DNA of 16,513 nucleotides from positions 1-16,513 of the forward strand of contig CAZNFQ010000044.1 of assembly GCA_964571965.1 (NCBI GenBank), given 5' to 3'. Shown one piece after another: positions 7,443 through 14,764 of the stretch (position 1 is its first letter; each line of letters begins with the position of its first letter). The notes under the pieces were generated by a model. The model was not told where the DNA came from. It was given only the letters and a program-made list of their open reading frames with translations, and searched no databases. Origin of the DNA: Sabulitectum sp964571965 (GTDB lineage Bacteria > Fermentibacterota > Fermentibacteria > Fermentibacterales > JCC-6). A program made the position numbers and the translations under genes.

Positions 7443-9509
7443 TCATTCGGTTACCGTGAACCTGGTTACTGCTATATCACCATCTTGATCTATGGAAGCG
7501 AAGTATATCCCGGGGCTAAGAACTCCAGGGGGGATCTTGCTTGCGGTTTCGGTTACGATCCTGCCTGTGGTGTCGTATATGGTTATTTCCCCGGAGAAGC
7601 CCCGCGGCAGGGAAAACTGCACTGTCCCGGAAGAGGGGCAGGGGTTGTTCAGCGGGGAAAAGAGGGAGTTTACAGCCCCGCTCCATTCCTCCGCCGTACC
7701 TGTTTCCTGAATGAACCTTACTGCGTCGAAGGATATGTATTCACCCTGTGTTCCCGTGTAGTCGCCCATTTTCACCATGGCGGTGGTAGGGTTCAGGTTC
7801 CATGTGCCCAGGTTTACCCACTGATCCGAGTAGCTTCCCTGATTCAGGTAAACCGTTTCCCAACCGGACTGTGTGCTAATGTGGTAAATGCCCGTGGCCG
7901 TTGCGTGTGAAGATGGTATGTACGTTGCCACGGTGTACATCCCCGAAGAGGGGAGTTCCGGTATCCACTCCACGAAACAGGTGTCCGGCAGGGCTCCTGT
8001 GGAGTAGGTCCACCAGGAATATCCGCTGTATCCTGCGGCCTGCTCGTGCCAGTACTGACAGGGTCCGAGCTTTCTGTAGCCGTGTGTTCTGTCGTCCACA
8101 AGGGTGCCCTGGGCGGAAAGAACCTCTGAACGGGCCCTGAACAGCTGCGAAATCCCCAGCTCGACATTGCCGTTGTTGTAGCCGGGCCAGTCGTAGACAA
8201 CATCTTTCCCGTTGTAATAGTTGCCCCATCCCGATTCATTCTGGTCACCATAGGCATCGTTGCAGATCACCGAGTGATTGTCGTAGTAGCCGTTGAAAAG
8301 CAGTATGTGTCCACCTGTGTAAGGGCTTGTGGTGGAGGCAACCACGGGCCATGATCCATCAAGCTCCGTGGTGCAGGCGCTCCAGGTGGTTCCAAGATAA
8401 GACGAATCAAGACCATGCTGCTGCATCCAGAGAACCATGTACGACCAGTATGCCCCTCCTGCGTCACGGCAGATGAACCCGTGAGATCCGGGGACCCATA
8501 CGGTTCCCGGGGCTGCCAGTCCCATTATGTCATAGGTGTGGCCCAGGAAGGTGTATTCCACCGGAATGTAATTGCCCCACTGGCTCCAGTGGCCCTCCGG
8601 ATAACTGCACCAGATGGAATCAGGTGTCAGTCTGTTGTAGTACTGTACCGCCATCATGCAGCTGGTTGGTCCGCAGCTCCAGCTGCCGTTGAACCAGTCC
8701 GGCGTGTCCCATCGCTGGTGCATGTAGGGAACGTCGAAGTGGGCGGAGGGATCGTCGTATTCCCCGGGAAGAAGGTTCCTGGACACCAGTTGAAGGGGCC
8801 TCCTGGTTTCAGTACCGTTTTTCATGCTGTATTCCGCAATTTCCCAGGAGAGGGTCTCGCACCCGTCCGTTTCATCCCATACGGCAAAACTCAGAGTGCC
8901 CCGGGAAATGAACCGGGCCATGAAGCCGGTTCCCATCCTGTTAACTTCCTCCCCGCTGGTCTCGCAGATGGAATAGCCGCCCTCCGCCCTTTCGAGAAGA
9001 AGCATGCCTGATCCGTATTCCACGGTAAGGGGAACGAAATCCAGCGGAACGGTGCTGATGATTCCCGTGGCCGTATCCAGTTTGCTCAGGCATCCGTATT
9101 CCGATGAGACGAACCAGATGAACCCACCCCCTGAAGCCAGGCTGCCGGGGTATTCTCCGGTGTAGAATGATTCCAGGATGGTGCCTTCGTCATTCATCAC
9201 GAGGATCTCATCGGGAACCGATACAATGAAACCTTCATCTGCGGGAGAGGGGAACGGTCCGCTGAAATATTCCCGGCTGAAGACCCTGCGGCCGTCGTCT
9301 CTAATCACCTGCTGGTCGGCGCCGGATGCACATTCCTTCCAGAACAGATACCCCGATGAAACAACGTTTCTTCCGCAGCCCGGTTCCATGGAATAAACTC
9401 TGTCAGAGGCATACAGGCTGTTTCCGGAAAGGTCGGTGTATAGAACCTGGCCTGAGTGTACGGATACAGGTATTCCCCCAAGGGCAAGCATCAGTGATAT
9501 GAGAAGCAT
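7443..9509 (-). CDS. Secreted C39-like (C39_2) cysteine peptidase-fold protein with golvesin-type domain and sorting domain
   Basis: The 688-residue protein starts at an ATG with GGGAGGATACCA upstream. The signal segment is MLLISLMLALGGIPVSVHS, again lacking basic residues. Residues 20-245 are beta-rich propeller-like repeats. Residues 256-460 resemble the papain-fold C39_2 family: FDVPYMHQ, then SWSCGPTSC with candidate nucleophile Cys279, then GGHILLFNGY with His401 and ICNDAYGD with Asp418. Residues 475-600 resemble the golvesin C-terminal domain seen on secreted peptidases and lyases (GYSWWTYST, YTVATYIPSS, WVNLGTWNL, ISFDAVRFI). Residues 616-688 are the sorting domain (NNPCPSSGTVQFSL, IYDTTGRIV, SPGIYFASI). 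The Cys/His/Asp set suggests an active peptidase or amidase. The golvesin-type unit may bind carbohydrate or protein. First gene of a two-gene unit with the propeller gene. Confidence 0.82.
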   Translation of the reverse strand: MLLISLMLALGGIPVSVHSGQVLYTDLSGNSLYASDRVYSMEPGCGRNVVSSGYLFWKECASGADQQVIRDDGRRVFSREYFSGPFPSPADEGFIVSVPDEILVMNDEGTILESFYTGEYPGSLASGGGFIWFVSSEYGCLSKLDTATGIISTVPLDFVPLTVEYGSGMLLLERAEGGYSICETSGEEVNRMGTGFMARFISRGTLSFAVWDETDGCETLSWEIAEYSMKNGTETRRPLQLVSRNLLPGEYDDPSAHFDVPYMHQRWDTPDWFNGSWSCGPTSCMMAVQYYNRLTPDSIWCSYPEGHWSQWGNYIPVEYTFLGHTYDIMGLAAPGTVWVPGSHGFICRDAGGAYWSYMVLWMQQHGLDSSYLGTTWSACTTELDGSWPVVASTTSPYTGGHILLFNGYYDNHSVICNDAYGDQNESGWGNYYNGKDVVYDWPGYNNGNVELGISQLFRARSEVLSAQGTLVDDRTHGYRKLGPCQYWHEQAAGYSGYSWWTYSTGALPDTCFVEWIPELPSSGMYTVATYIPSSHATATGIYHISTQSGWETVYLNQGSYSDQWVNLGTWNLNPTTAMVKMGDYTGTQGEYISFDAVRFIQETGTAEEWSGAVNSLFSPLNNPCPSSGTVQFSLPRGFSGEITIYDTTGRIVTETASKIPPGVLSPGIYFASIDQDGDIAVTRFTVTE

Positions 9510-9589
9510 TGGTATCCTCCCTCAAGCTTCCTACAGATTTTCCCTGCGAAGAACCTGCTTCTTTGTTGTTTTCTCCTGCGTTCTTTTGT

Positions 9590-9618
9590 AGTCTAATCAT
9601 TGCCCCTGCTTCTGAAAA
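9590..9618 (-). promoter_or_regulatory. Candidate sigma70-type promoter for the C39-like/propeller operon
   Basis: On the minus strand TTTTCA (9613-9618) and TAGACT (9590-9595) are 17 bases apart, each matching four of six consensus positions. It lies about 80 bases upstream of the C39-like start, in the divergent gap shared with the small membrane protein gene. A plus-strand TCTAAT (9592-9597) overlaps it but lacks a convincing -35 box. Confidence 0.35.
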
Positions 9619-9664
9619 GACGATATTACAGTTTCAGAACCAACACTCATAAAGGAGGACTCAC

Positions 9665-9931
9665 ATGTCAGAAGACAGAACCGCCCCTTTCTCGACAGGC
9701 GGATTTTTTCTTGTTCAGCTTGCACTTATGGTGCCCTTCGTAAACTTCATTCTTCTTCTTGTTTTTGCGTTTTCCGGTTCAGTTAACGTGAATCTTCAGA
9801 ACTACAGCAAGGCAATTCTTATCTGGATGCTCATCGGAATAGGTATTGCTCTCATAGTTGGAGTCATCGGCGCTCTTGCTGCAGGCGGGATCGGGGCGTA
9901 TCTGGATAATCTCTCAACCCAGTACAAGTAG
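9665..9931 (+). CDS. Small membrane protein with two transmembrane helices
   Basis: The 88-residue protein has an excellent ribosome site (AAAGGAGG, then seven bases to ATG). Two hydrophobic helices are plain: about residues 13-35 (FFLVQLALMVPFVNFILLLV) and 50-75 (ILIWMLIGIGIALIVGVIGA). They are joined by a polar loop with NVNLQNYSKA. The aromatic-glycine start, the PFVNFI turn and the N-x-N-x-x-N-Y-x-x-A loop recall a widespread family of unnamed small membrane proteins; this is inference from pattern only. The stop codon is nine bases before the ABC transporter's likely start, so the two are probably one transcription unit and the small protein could be a partner or regulator of the exporter. 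No enzymatic motif is visible. Confidence 0.8.
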   Translation: MSEDRTAPFSTGGFFLVQLALMVPFVNFILLLVFAFSGSVNVNLQNYSKAILIWMLIGIGIALIVGVIGALAAGGIGAYLDNLSTQYK

Positions 9932-9939
9932 CCACCGTT

Positions 9940-11637
9940 TTGGCGGAGGGCGGCATCCTTACTGATCTGAGAAAGCTCTGGCATGACCGGAGGCTGCTTT
10001 ACCGCACTCTTGCGTTTCTGAAGCCCTGGCTCGGCTGGCACGGGCTGGGGCTTCTGCTCACATTTCTATCGGCTGGCCTGGGGCTGGTTCAGCCCTGGGT
10101 GACAAGGTTGCTCATAGATAAGGTGCTGATACAGGGTGATACCCAGATGCTTGTGAAGATCTGCTTTGCCTTTTTCGGTGCTGTTTTTCTGGGCAGCATT
10201 ATCGGTATGGCAATGTCCATTCTGTTCAGCTGGGTAGGACAGAGCGCTGCAATCGACCTGAGAATGACCCTTTACAGAAAGCTGAACATCCTTTCCATGG
10301 CTTATTCAGGAAGGAAGCGTCTGGGTGAGCTCATGGCAGGTTTCACCAGTGATATACCTGTAATGCAGGGGCTTTACAGCAGCACCCTGTCCACATCCAT
10401 CAGCGAAGTGATACGTTTCTTCGTGGTGCTCGCGGTGATGATAACCATAAACCCCGGTCTGACACTGCTTGCGGTGCCATCCATTCCTCTATTCGCTGTG
10501 ATCATTGCCCTGGCGGGAACCATGATAAAGAAAGCCAGTTCAGAGGTGCAGGAGAAAAGAGCCTTCTTCACCGCAACCCTCCAGGAGCAGCTTTCAGGGC
10601 TGAGGACTTCCGCCGCCTTCAATCTTCAGCAGAGGGAGAGCCGACGGTTCAACAGCTCGATGACCGAACTTATGCATTCCAACATAAGGCTTACCGTGAA
10701 GGGATTCGTTTTCAATGCCGGCTCCCTGCTTGCGTCCACCACACTTATCCTGGTTATCTGGCTGGGAGGTAATCAGGTAATCAGAGGAGAGATGCAGGTA
10801 GGTGTTCTTATCGCCTTCATAAGCTACTTCGGAATGCTTTTCGGACCGGTGGGCTCCATAGCAGGCATTGCCTCTCAGATACTCAAGGCCATGGGTGCAG
10901 CTGAAAGGGTATTCTCCATAATCGACACTGAACCGGAGGTTGAAGAATCTCCTGGAGCCTTTGAGCTGAATTGTCCGCAGGGAAGTATCGAATTCAGGAA
11001 CGTGGTTTTCCAGTACACCGAAGGTACTCCTGTGATAAGCGGATTCAGTGAAATCATAAATCCCGGAGAGACCGTGGCTTTCACCGGAGACAGCGGTGCC
11101 GGCAAGTCCACCATCGTATCACTTCTTCTTCGCTTCTACGATCCGGTTCAGGGTGAAATCCTCATAGACGGGAAGAACATGAAAGACGTTTCTCTTGAGT
11201 CGCTGAGAAGGAACATAGGTGTGGTGTTTCAAACCCCCTATCTCTACCATTGCTCAGTTGCGGATAATATCAGAATAGGCAAAGAGGAAAGCACAATGGA
11301 TGAAGTGGTGAATGCTGCCAGAGCATCCCATGCCCACGAGTTCATTCAGGCTCTGCCCCGGGGTTACGAAACGATCGTTGGAGAGAGAGGCAGCAGTCTC
11401 TCAGGGGGGCAGATACAGCGAATTGCCCTTGCCCGGGTATTCTTGAAGGATCCTCCCATCGTAATACTCGATGAGGCCACCAGCGCACTGGATTCGGGAA
11501 GCGAACTGAAGGTGCAGGACGCAGTGAGGGATCTTCTCAGGAAACGCACCTGCATCATAATTGCCCACAGACAGTCTTCAGTGGATACAGCGGACAGAAT
11601 TCTCAGGGTTCCCCTTCTCTCGGCAGAGAACAGTTAA
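9940..11637 (+). CDS. ABC exporter half-transporter (fused membrane and ATPase domains)
   Basis: This is a 565-residue type IV exporter subunit of the MsbA/LmrA kind, expected to act as a dimer in the inner membrane. Residues 30-315 hold about six transmembrane helices. The nucleotide-binding domain has Walker A GDSGAGKST (383-391), Q-loop Gln431 in GVVFQTPYLY, signature LSGGQ (487-491), Walker B VILDE (508-512), D-loop SALD (515-518) and switch His543 in IIAHR. The protein stops about 20 residues after the switch histidine (ADRILRVPLLSAENS). It therefore lacks the usual DGRIVEEGTHEEL tail, and no other frame supplies one. The only early start is a TTG at 9940-9942 without a clear ribosome site, nine bases after the small membrane gene, suggesting translational coupling. 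Substrate is unknown; lipid, drug or peptide are all possible. Confidence 0.9.
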   Translation: MAEGGILTDLRKLWHDRRLLYRTLAFLKPWLGWHGLGLLLTFLSAGLGLVQPWVTRLLIDKVLIQGDTQMLVKICFAFFGAVFLGSIIGMAMSILFSWVGQSAAIDLRMTLYRKLNILSMAYSGRKRLGELMAGFTSDIPVMQGLYSSTLSTSISEVIRFFVVLAVMITINPGLTLLAVPSIPLFAVIIALAGTMIKKASSEVQEKRAFFTATLQEQLSGLRTSAAFNLQQRESRRFNSSMTELMHSNIRLTVKGFVFNAGSLLASTTLILVIWLGGNQVIRGEMQVGVLIAFISYFGMLFGPVGSIAGIASQILKAMGAAERVFSIIDTEPEVEESPGAFELNCPQGSIEFRNVVFQYTEGTPVISGFSEIINPGETVAFTGDSGAGKSTIVSLLLRFYDPVQGEILIDGKNMKDVSLESLRRNIGVVFQTPYLYHCSVADNIRIGKEESTMDEVVNAARASHAHEFIQALPRGYETIVGERGSSLSGGQIQRIALARVFLKDPPIVILDEATSALDSGSELKVQDAVRDLLRKRTCIIIAHRQSSVDTADRILRVPLLSAENS

Positions 11638-11648
11638 CCCCGGGTTAA
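11634..11648 (+). repeat. Palindrome at the stop codon of the ABC exporter gene
   Basis: TTAACCC and GGGTTAA flank a single C, a perfect 7-bp inverted repeat containing the TAA stop. As RNA it could form a six-pair hairpin with a three-base loop, followed by TACTCTGTTAATTGTT, so it may be a weak terminator. Confidence 0.4.
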
Positions 11649-11699
11649 TACTCTGTTAATTGTTCCTCCATTATCCCATGCCATAAGTGAAGTTACAAG

Positions 11700-11720
11700 T
11701 TATGCACAGAGTTTTCCACA
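11700..11720 (+). promoter_or_regulatory. Pair of DnaA-box-like sites, forward
   Basis: TTATGCACA (11700-11708) fits the consensus TTATNCACA exactly. TTTTCCACA (11712-11720) differs from TTATCCACA at one base. They are in the same orientation, 12 bases start to start. Confidence 0.5.
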
Positions 11721-11884
11721 AAAAGAACGCACCTTCAGGGGCGATTAAGTTCGAAAAGTTTAATTCGTATTTATATAACTCTATAATCAAGTTGGACAAC
11801 AACATAAGTCGTTAATCCATATAGGGCGGTTATTGCTCTCAATGGTTTTTGGCGTATTAATTTGGTATGGCACAATAAAAGAAT

Positions 11885-11903
11885 TGTGGATTTTTGTGCA
11901 AAA
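11885..11903 (-). promoter_or_regulatory. Pair of DnaA-box-like sites, reverse
   Basis: On the minus strand TTTTGCACA (11895-11903) fits the relaxed consensus TTWTNCACA, and AAATCCACA (11885-11893) matches TTATCCACA at seven of nine positions. The pair mirrors the forward pair at 11700-11720. Confidence 0.42.
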
Positions 11904-11914
11904 CCCTGGGGGTT
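11902..11914 (-). terminator. Possible weak terminator at the end of metH
   Basis: On the minus strand AACCC and GGGTT pair around CCA, starting inside the metH stop codon and followed by TTGC. The helix is only five pairs, so this is a weak call. Confidence 0.28.
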
Positions 11915-14240
11915 AGCTTTTAAGGAGTTTCCTGGCTGTTTCCACCGCGGAATATGCGTCTCCTCCGTAGACCGCTCCTATCTCCCGCGCAAACTCATCG
12001 GTTACAACTGCTCCCCCGATCAGCACCGGAATTTTCAGACCGGTTCCCCTGAGAAGAGATATCACCTCTTCCATTCTGGTTGCGGTGGTACTCATCAGGG
12101 CGGACAGTGCAACTGCATCTGCTTTGTTCTCCAGGGCGGAATCAACTATCTGCCGCGAGTCTACATCTTTTCCCAGGTCGATCACATTGAACCCGGCATT
12201 CTTCAGAAAAAGTCCCACCAGGTTCTTGCCGATGTCGTGTATATCGCCCTTTACAGTGGCCAGTACTATGGTTCCGGGGCAGTCACCAGCCTCACCCTGC
12301 AGGTGAGGCTCCAGTACTGACATCAGGGTCTTTGCCGCTTCAGCCCCGGCAATCAGGTGGGGGAGAAACAGCTTTTTCACAGCATACAGATGCCCGAGCC
12401 TGTCCATGGCGGGGGCAAGGCCGTTCTCCACTATGTCCTTCGCGCTGGTGCCCTCATCCAGGAGATTCAGAGCGGCTTTTTCAGCCCCGGATGAGTTTCC
12501 CCTTATCAGAGCTTTCTCCAGAAGTGCAAAATGGTTTTCCGCAAGATCTATCTCACTGTCCGGTATGGGAATATCCGCAGGATCCACCCTTCCTGAAAGA
12601 ACACCTGCTCCGGCGGTTACCGCTTCTGTGAAGGGGCTGTTCACGTTTACTATGCCCGCATCCAGTCCGCTGCCTGCAAGAATGGAAAGGAAAGCTGCAT
12701 TGATGCCTGAACGGTGGGGAAGCCCGTGGGAAACATTGGACACCCCGGCTATGGTGAGAAGTCCTTTTTCCTTGAACAGCTTCAGGGTTCTTACCGTGGT
12801 TTCAGGATCAGCCCCTGTGGCCACTGCTTTAACAATGGGATCAGCAAAAATACGGCTGCGGGGGAAACCATGATCTTCCAGTATCCTTATCCCCTTTTCG
12901 AGAACTCCAAGCCTTTCTCCAGGGTCATCTGGCAGCCCCTGCTCATCAATGGGCAGAAGCACCGCATAGCCCCCATGACGCAGAAGAATGGGAACCCTGG
13001 CTGCAATGTGCTCCTCCGATGACATCAGGGAGTTTAGAAGGCCGATGCCTCCCAGTTCCCGGAAGGCTGTTTCTATCATATCCGGACGGGACAGATCGAT
13101 GGAGAGGGGAGCTCCAGTGCACAGGCCTGCTGTCACACGATGAACAAGACCTTCCGGGACTAGCCGTTCCAAACCCATGTTGATGTCCAGCAGGTCCGCC
13201 TTCTCCTGATTGTGAGCCATTGAGATCACGAAGTCATGGTCTCCTGCCCGTATGGCTTTCTTCAGTTCCTTTCGGCCGGTGGGGTTGACCGATTCTCCCA
13301 CCATCAGCATGGCTTCACCGATGGAGACCACTCTGTCCACGGAGCTGAAGGCGGTTACCGGCTTATGTTCCAAGGTTTCTCTGGAACGGATGCCCGCAGA
13401 GTTTCTCAGTGCCCGGATGTGTTCAGGGGTGGTACCGCAGCAGCCTCCGATTATGGAAGCCCCCGCCCAGGCCATTTCCTCGGTTGCATCCGCAAAAAGC
13501 TCAGGGGTCATGGAATAGTTGCCCCTGCTGTCTGGAAGCCCTGCGTTGGGCTCCACTGTAACGTGCTTCGTGGATGTTGCAGCAAGCTGGTTTATCACGG
13601 GAAGAAGTCCTTCAGGACCTGTGGAGCAGTTTGCCCCCACCGCATCCACAGCAAGCTGTTCACAAAGAACCGCCAGAGCCGTGGGAGATGTTCCGGCGCC
13701 GCTTCTTCCGTTTTCGGCAAAGGTGAGATGGGCGCTGATGAAACCGTCGGGGCAGCTGTCACGAACTGCCAGTATAGCCGCTTTGAGCTGTCGCGGGTCC
13801 GTAAAGGTCTCAAGGAAGAACACCGATATTCCAGCGGAAACCAGTGCCCTGGCCTGAACCAGGAATCCTTCGTAGACATCGGTCCAGGAAGTGTCACCCA
13901 CCGGGTATATGAGCTTTCCGGAAGGGCCTATGCTGGCGGCTGGTATGGCCCTGCCGTCTGCTGCCTGAATAACCGTTTCAGCAAGGGCGGAATTAACCGA
14001 GGCACATTCCCCGCCCAGGTGGAATCTGCTTCCCCCGAAGGTGCAGGCCAGCACTATATCGCTTCCGGCATGGATGTATGCCTCATGGATCGAACGAAGA
14101 ACAGACCTGTGCTGAAAAGCCCACATTTCGGAAGACACCCCTGCTGGCATACCGTTTTTCATGAGCATGGTGCCCATGGCGCCGTCAAGGTAGGCTATTC
14201 TGCTTCCAAGCAGTTCCCTCAGTTTTCCTGCTGAATCCAT
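11913..14240 (-). CDS. metH: Cobalamin-dependent methionine synthase lacking the reactivation domain
   Basis: It transfers the methyl group of 5-methyltetrahydrofolate to homocysteine through cobalamin, giving methionine. The 775-residue protein has the MetH order of modules. The homocysteine/zinc barrel (about 1-285) has zinc ligands Cys205 in GANCSTGPEG and Cys267-Cys268 in GGCCGTTPEHI. The pterin-binding barrel (about 300-560) has GESVNPTGRKEL, DINMG and FADPIV. The cobalamin unit has a helical cap (about 565-650) and a Rossmann part with DIHDIGKNLV, where His668 is the lower cobalt ligand, plus ALMSTTATRM. It ends there; E. coli MetH continues for roughly 340 more residues with the AdoMet domain. 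That function sits in the adjacent gene, as in Thermotoga. The ATG has GGGAG upstream and overlaps the end of that gene by 22 bases. Last gene of the metF operon. Confidence 0.95.
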   Translation of the reverse strand: MDSAGKLRELLGSRIAYLDGAMGTMLMKNGMPAGVSSEMWAFQHRSVLRSIHEAYIHAGSDIVLACTFGGSRFHLGGECASVNSALAETVIQAADGRAIPAASIGPSGKLIYPVGDTSWTDVYEGFLVQARALVSAGISVFFLETFTDPRQLKAAILAVRDSCPDGFISAHLTFAENGRSGAGTSPTALAVLCEQLAVDAVGANCSTGPEGLLPVINQLAATSTKHVTVEPNAGLPDSRGNYSMTPELFADATEEMAWAGASIIGGCCGTTPEHIRALRNSAGIRSRETLEHKPVTAFSSVDRVVSIGEAMLMVGESVNPTGRKELKKAIRAGDHDFVISMAHNQEKADLLDINMGLERLVPEGLVHRVTAGLCTGAPLSIDLSRPDMIETAFRELGGIGLLNSLMSSEEHIAARVPILLRHGGYAVLLPIDEQGLPDDPGERLGVLEKGIRILEDHGFPRSRIFADPIVKAVATGADPETTVRTLKLFKEKGLLTIAGVSNVSHGLPHRSGINAAFLSILAGSGLDAGIVNVNSPFTEAVTAGAGVLSGRVDPADIPIPDSEIDLAENHFALLEKALIRGNSSGAEKAALNLLDEGTSAKDIVENGLAPAMDRLGHLYAVKKLFLPHLIAGAEAAKTLMSVLEPHLQGEAGDCPGTIVLATVKGDIHDIGKNLVGLFLKNAGFNVIDLGKDVDSRQIVDSALENKADAVALSALMSTTATRMEEVISLLRGTGLKIPVLIGGAVVTDEFAREIGAVYGGDAYSAVETARKLLKS

Positions 14241-14764
14241 CCGACCACTCCCGTCATGCTCTTCACCGGTGACAGCATGTACTCATCGGTGCAATCTATT
14301 CCTGAATCGGGAAACATACCGATTATCTCCCTCTGAACGGAAAGAGGCATCTTCCCGTACCCCGGCGCAACCCTCTTCGTCGGGGTCATTCCCAGGCTAT
14401 CAGAGAGGTGGAGCTGCAGTTTCTTCATGTAGGATTCAACCGCCACCGAAGCCGCTGAATCGTTAATGAAACCCTGAAGGTCTCCGTAGTCCGAGAGCAG
14501 AGAATGAAAACCCTCCCCAAGGGTGACAGCCATAACTGAAACAGGTTTTCCGGGAAAGATCCCGGAAAAGGTATCCGGTACCTCTGATACTTCGAAAAAG
14601 ATGGAACCGCACCATTGGGAAGAAATGGAAGAAACTGCACGCACAGCAATCAAGGCGGATTCGGTGATGTCTTCCCCGGCTTTGCCGGGCGGACAGCCGG
14701 AACGCCACAGTACCTGTTCCAGAGAAGGCAGAGGCAGAGGCAGGGAGGGGGAAAACCTTTTCAC
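14219..14764 (-). CDS. Stand-alone MetH reactivation (AdoMet-binding) domain protein
   Basis: This 181-residue protein corresponds to a compact version of the C-terminal activation domain of methionine synthase. That domain binds S-adenosylmethionine and remethylates cob(II)alamin when MetH becomes oxidised. The key match is RVAPGYG (131-137), equivalent to the AdoMet-binding RxxPGYG of MetH, followed by PLSVQREI and then by EYMLSPVKSMTGVVGW (161-176), the conserved C-terminal part. The N-terminal half is poorly conserved but includes the helical stretch ITESALIAVRAVSSI. The start is GTG, sharing four bases (GTGA) with the metF stop, and the gene overlaps metH by 22 bases, so all three are translationally linked. 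Reduction of cobalamin would need a separate electron donor not seen here. Shorter than the E. coli domain, so some structural elements are reduced. Confidence 0.85.
   Translation of the reverse strand: MKRFSPSLPLPLPSLEQVLWRSGCPPGKAGEDITESALIAVRAVSSISSQWCGSIFFEVSEVPDTFSGIFPGKPVSVMAVTLGEGFHSLLSDYGDLQGFINDSAASVAVESYMKKLQLHLSDSLGMTPTKRVAPGYGKMPLSVQREIIGMFPDSGIDCTDEYMLSPVKSMTGVVGWIQQEN

Larger units (their letters stand above)
11638..11912. other. AT-rich convergent intergenic region with DnaA-box-like sites
   Basis: These 275 bases lie between the 3' ends of the ABC exporter and metH genes, and I find no credible gene in them. Composition differs sharply from the flanks: 11741-11800 has 17 G or C in 60 bases, with runs such as TTTATATAACTCTATAATC. 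Two pairs of DnaA-box-like 9-mers face each other across the AT-rich core. Because both neighbours end here, promoters for them cannot explain the sites. Confidence 0.6.

Noticed and set aside
11782..11787. TATAAT in the convergent intergenic region as a promoter
   Set aside because: The corresponding -35 (TTTAAT) is poor and no gene follows on the plus strand; the AT-rich stretch easily produces such a match.
13236..14234. 332-codon plus-strand open frame
   Set aside because: It lies wholly opposite metH, whose catalytic motifs are intact. The frame has no ribosome site and no recognisable domain, and is a by-product of codon bias.
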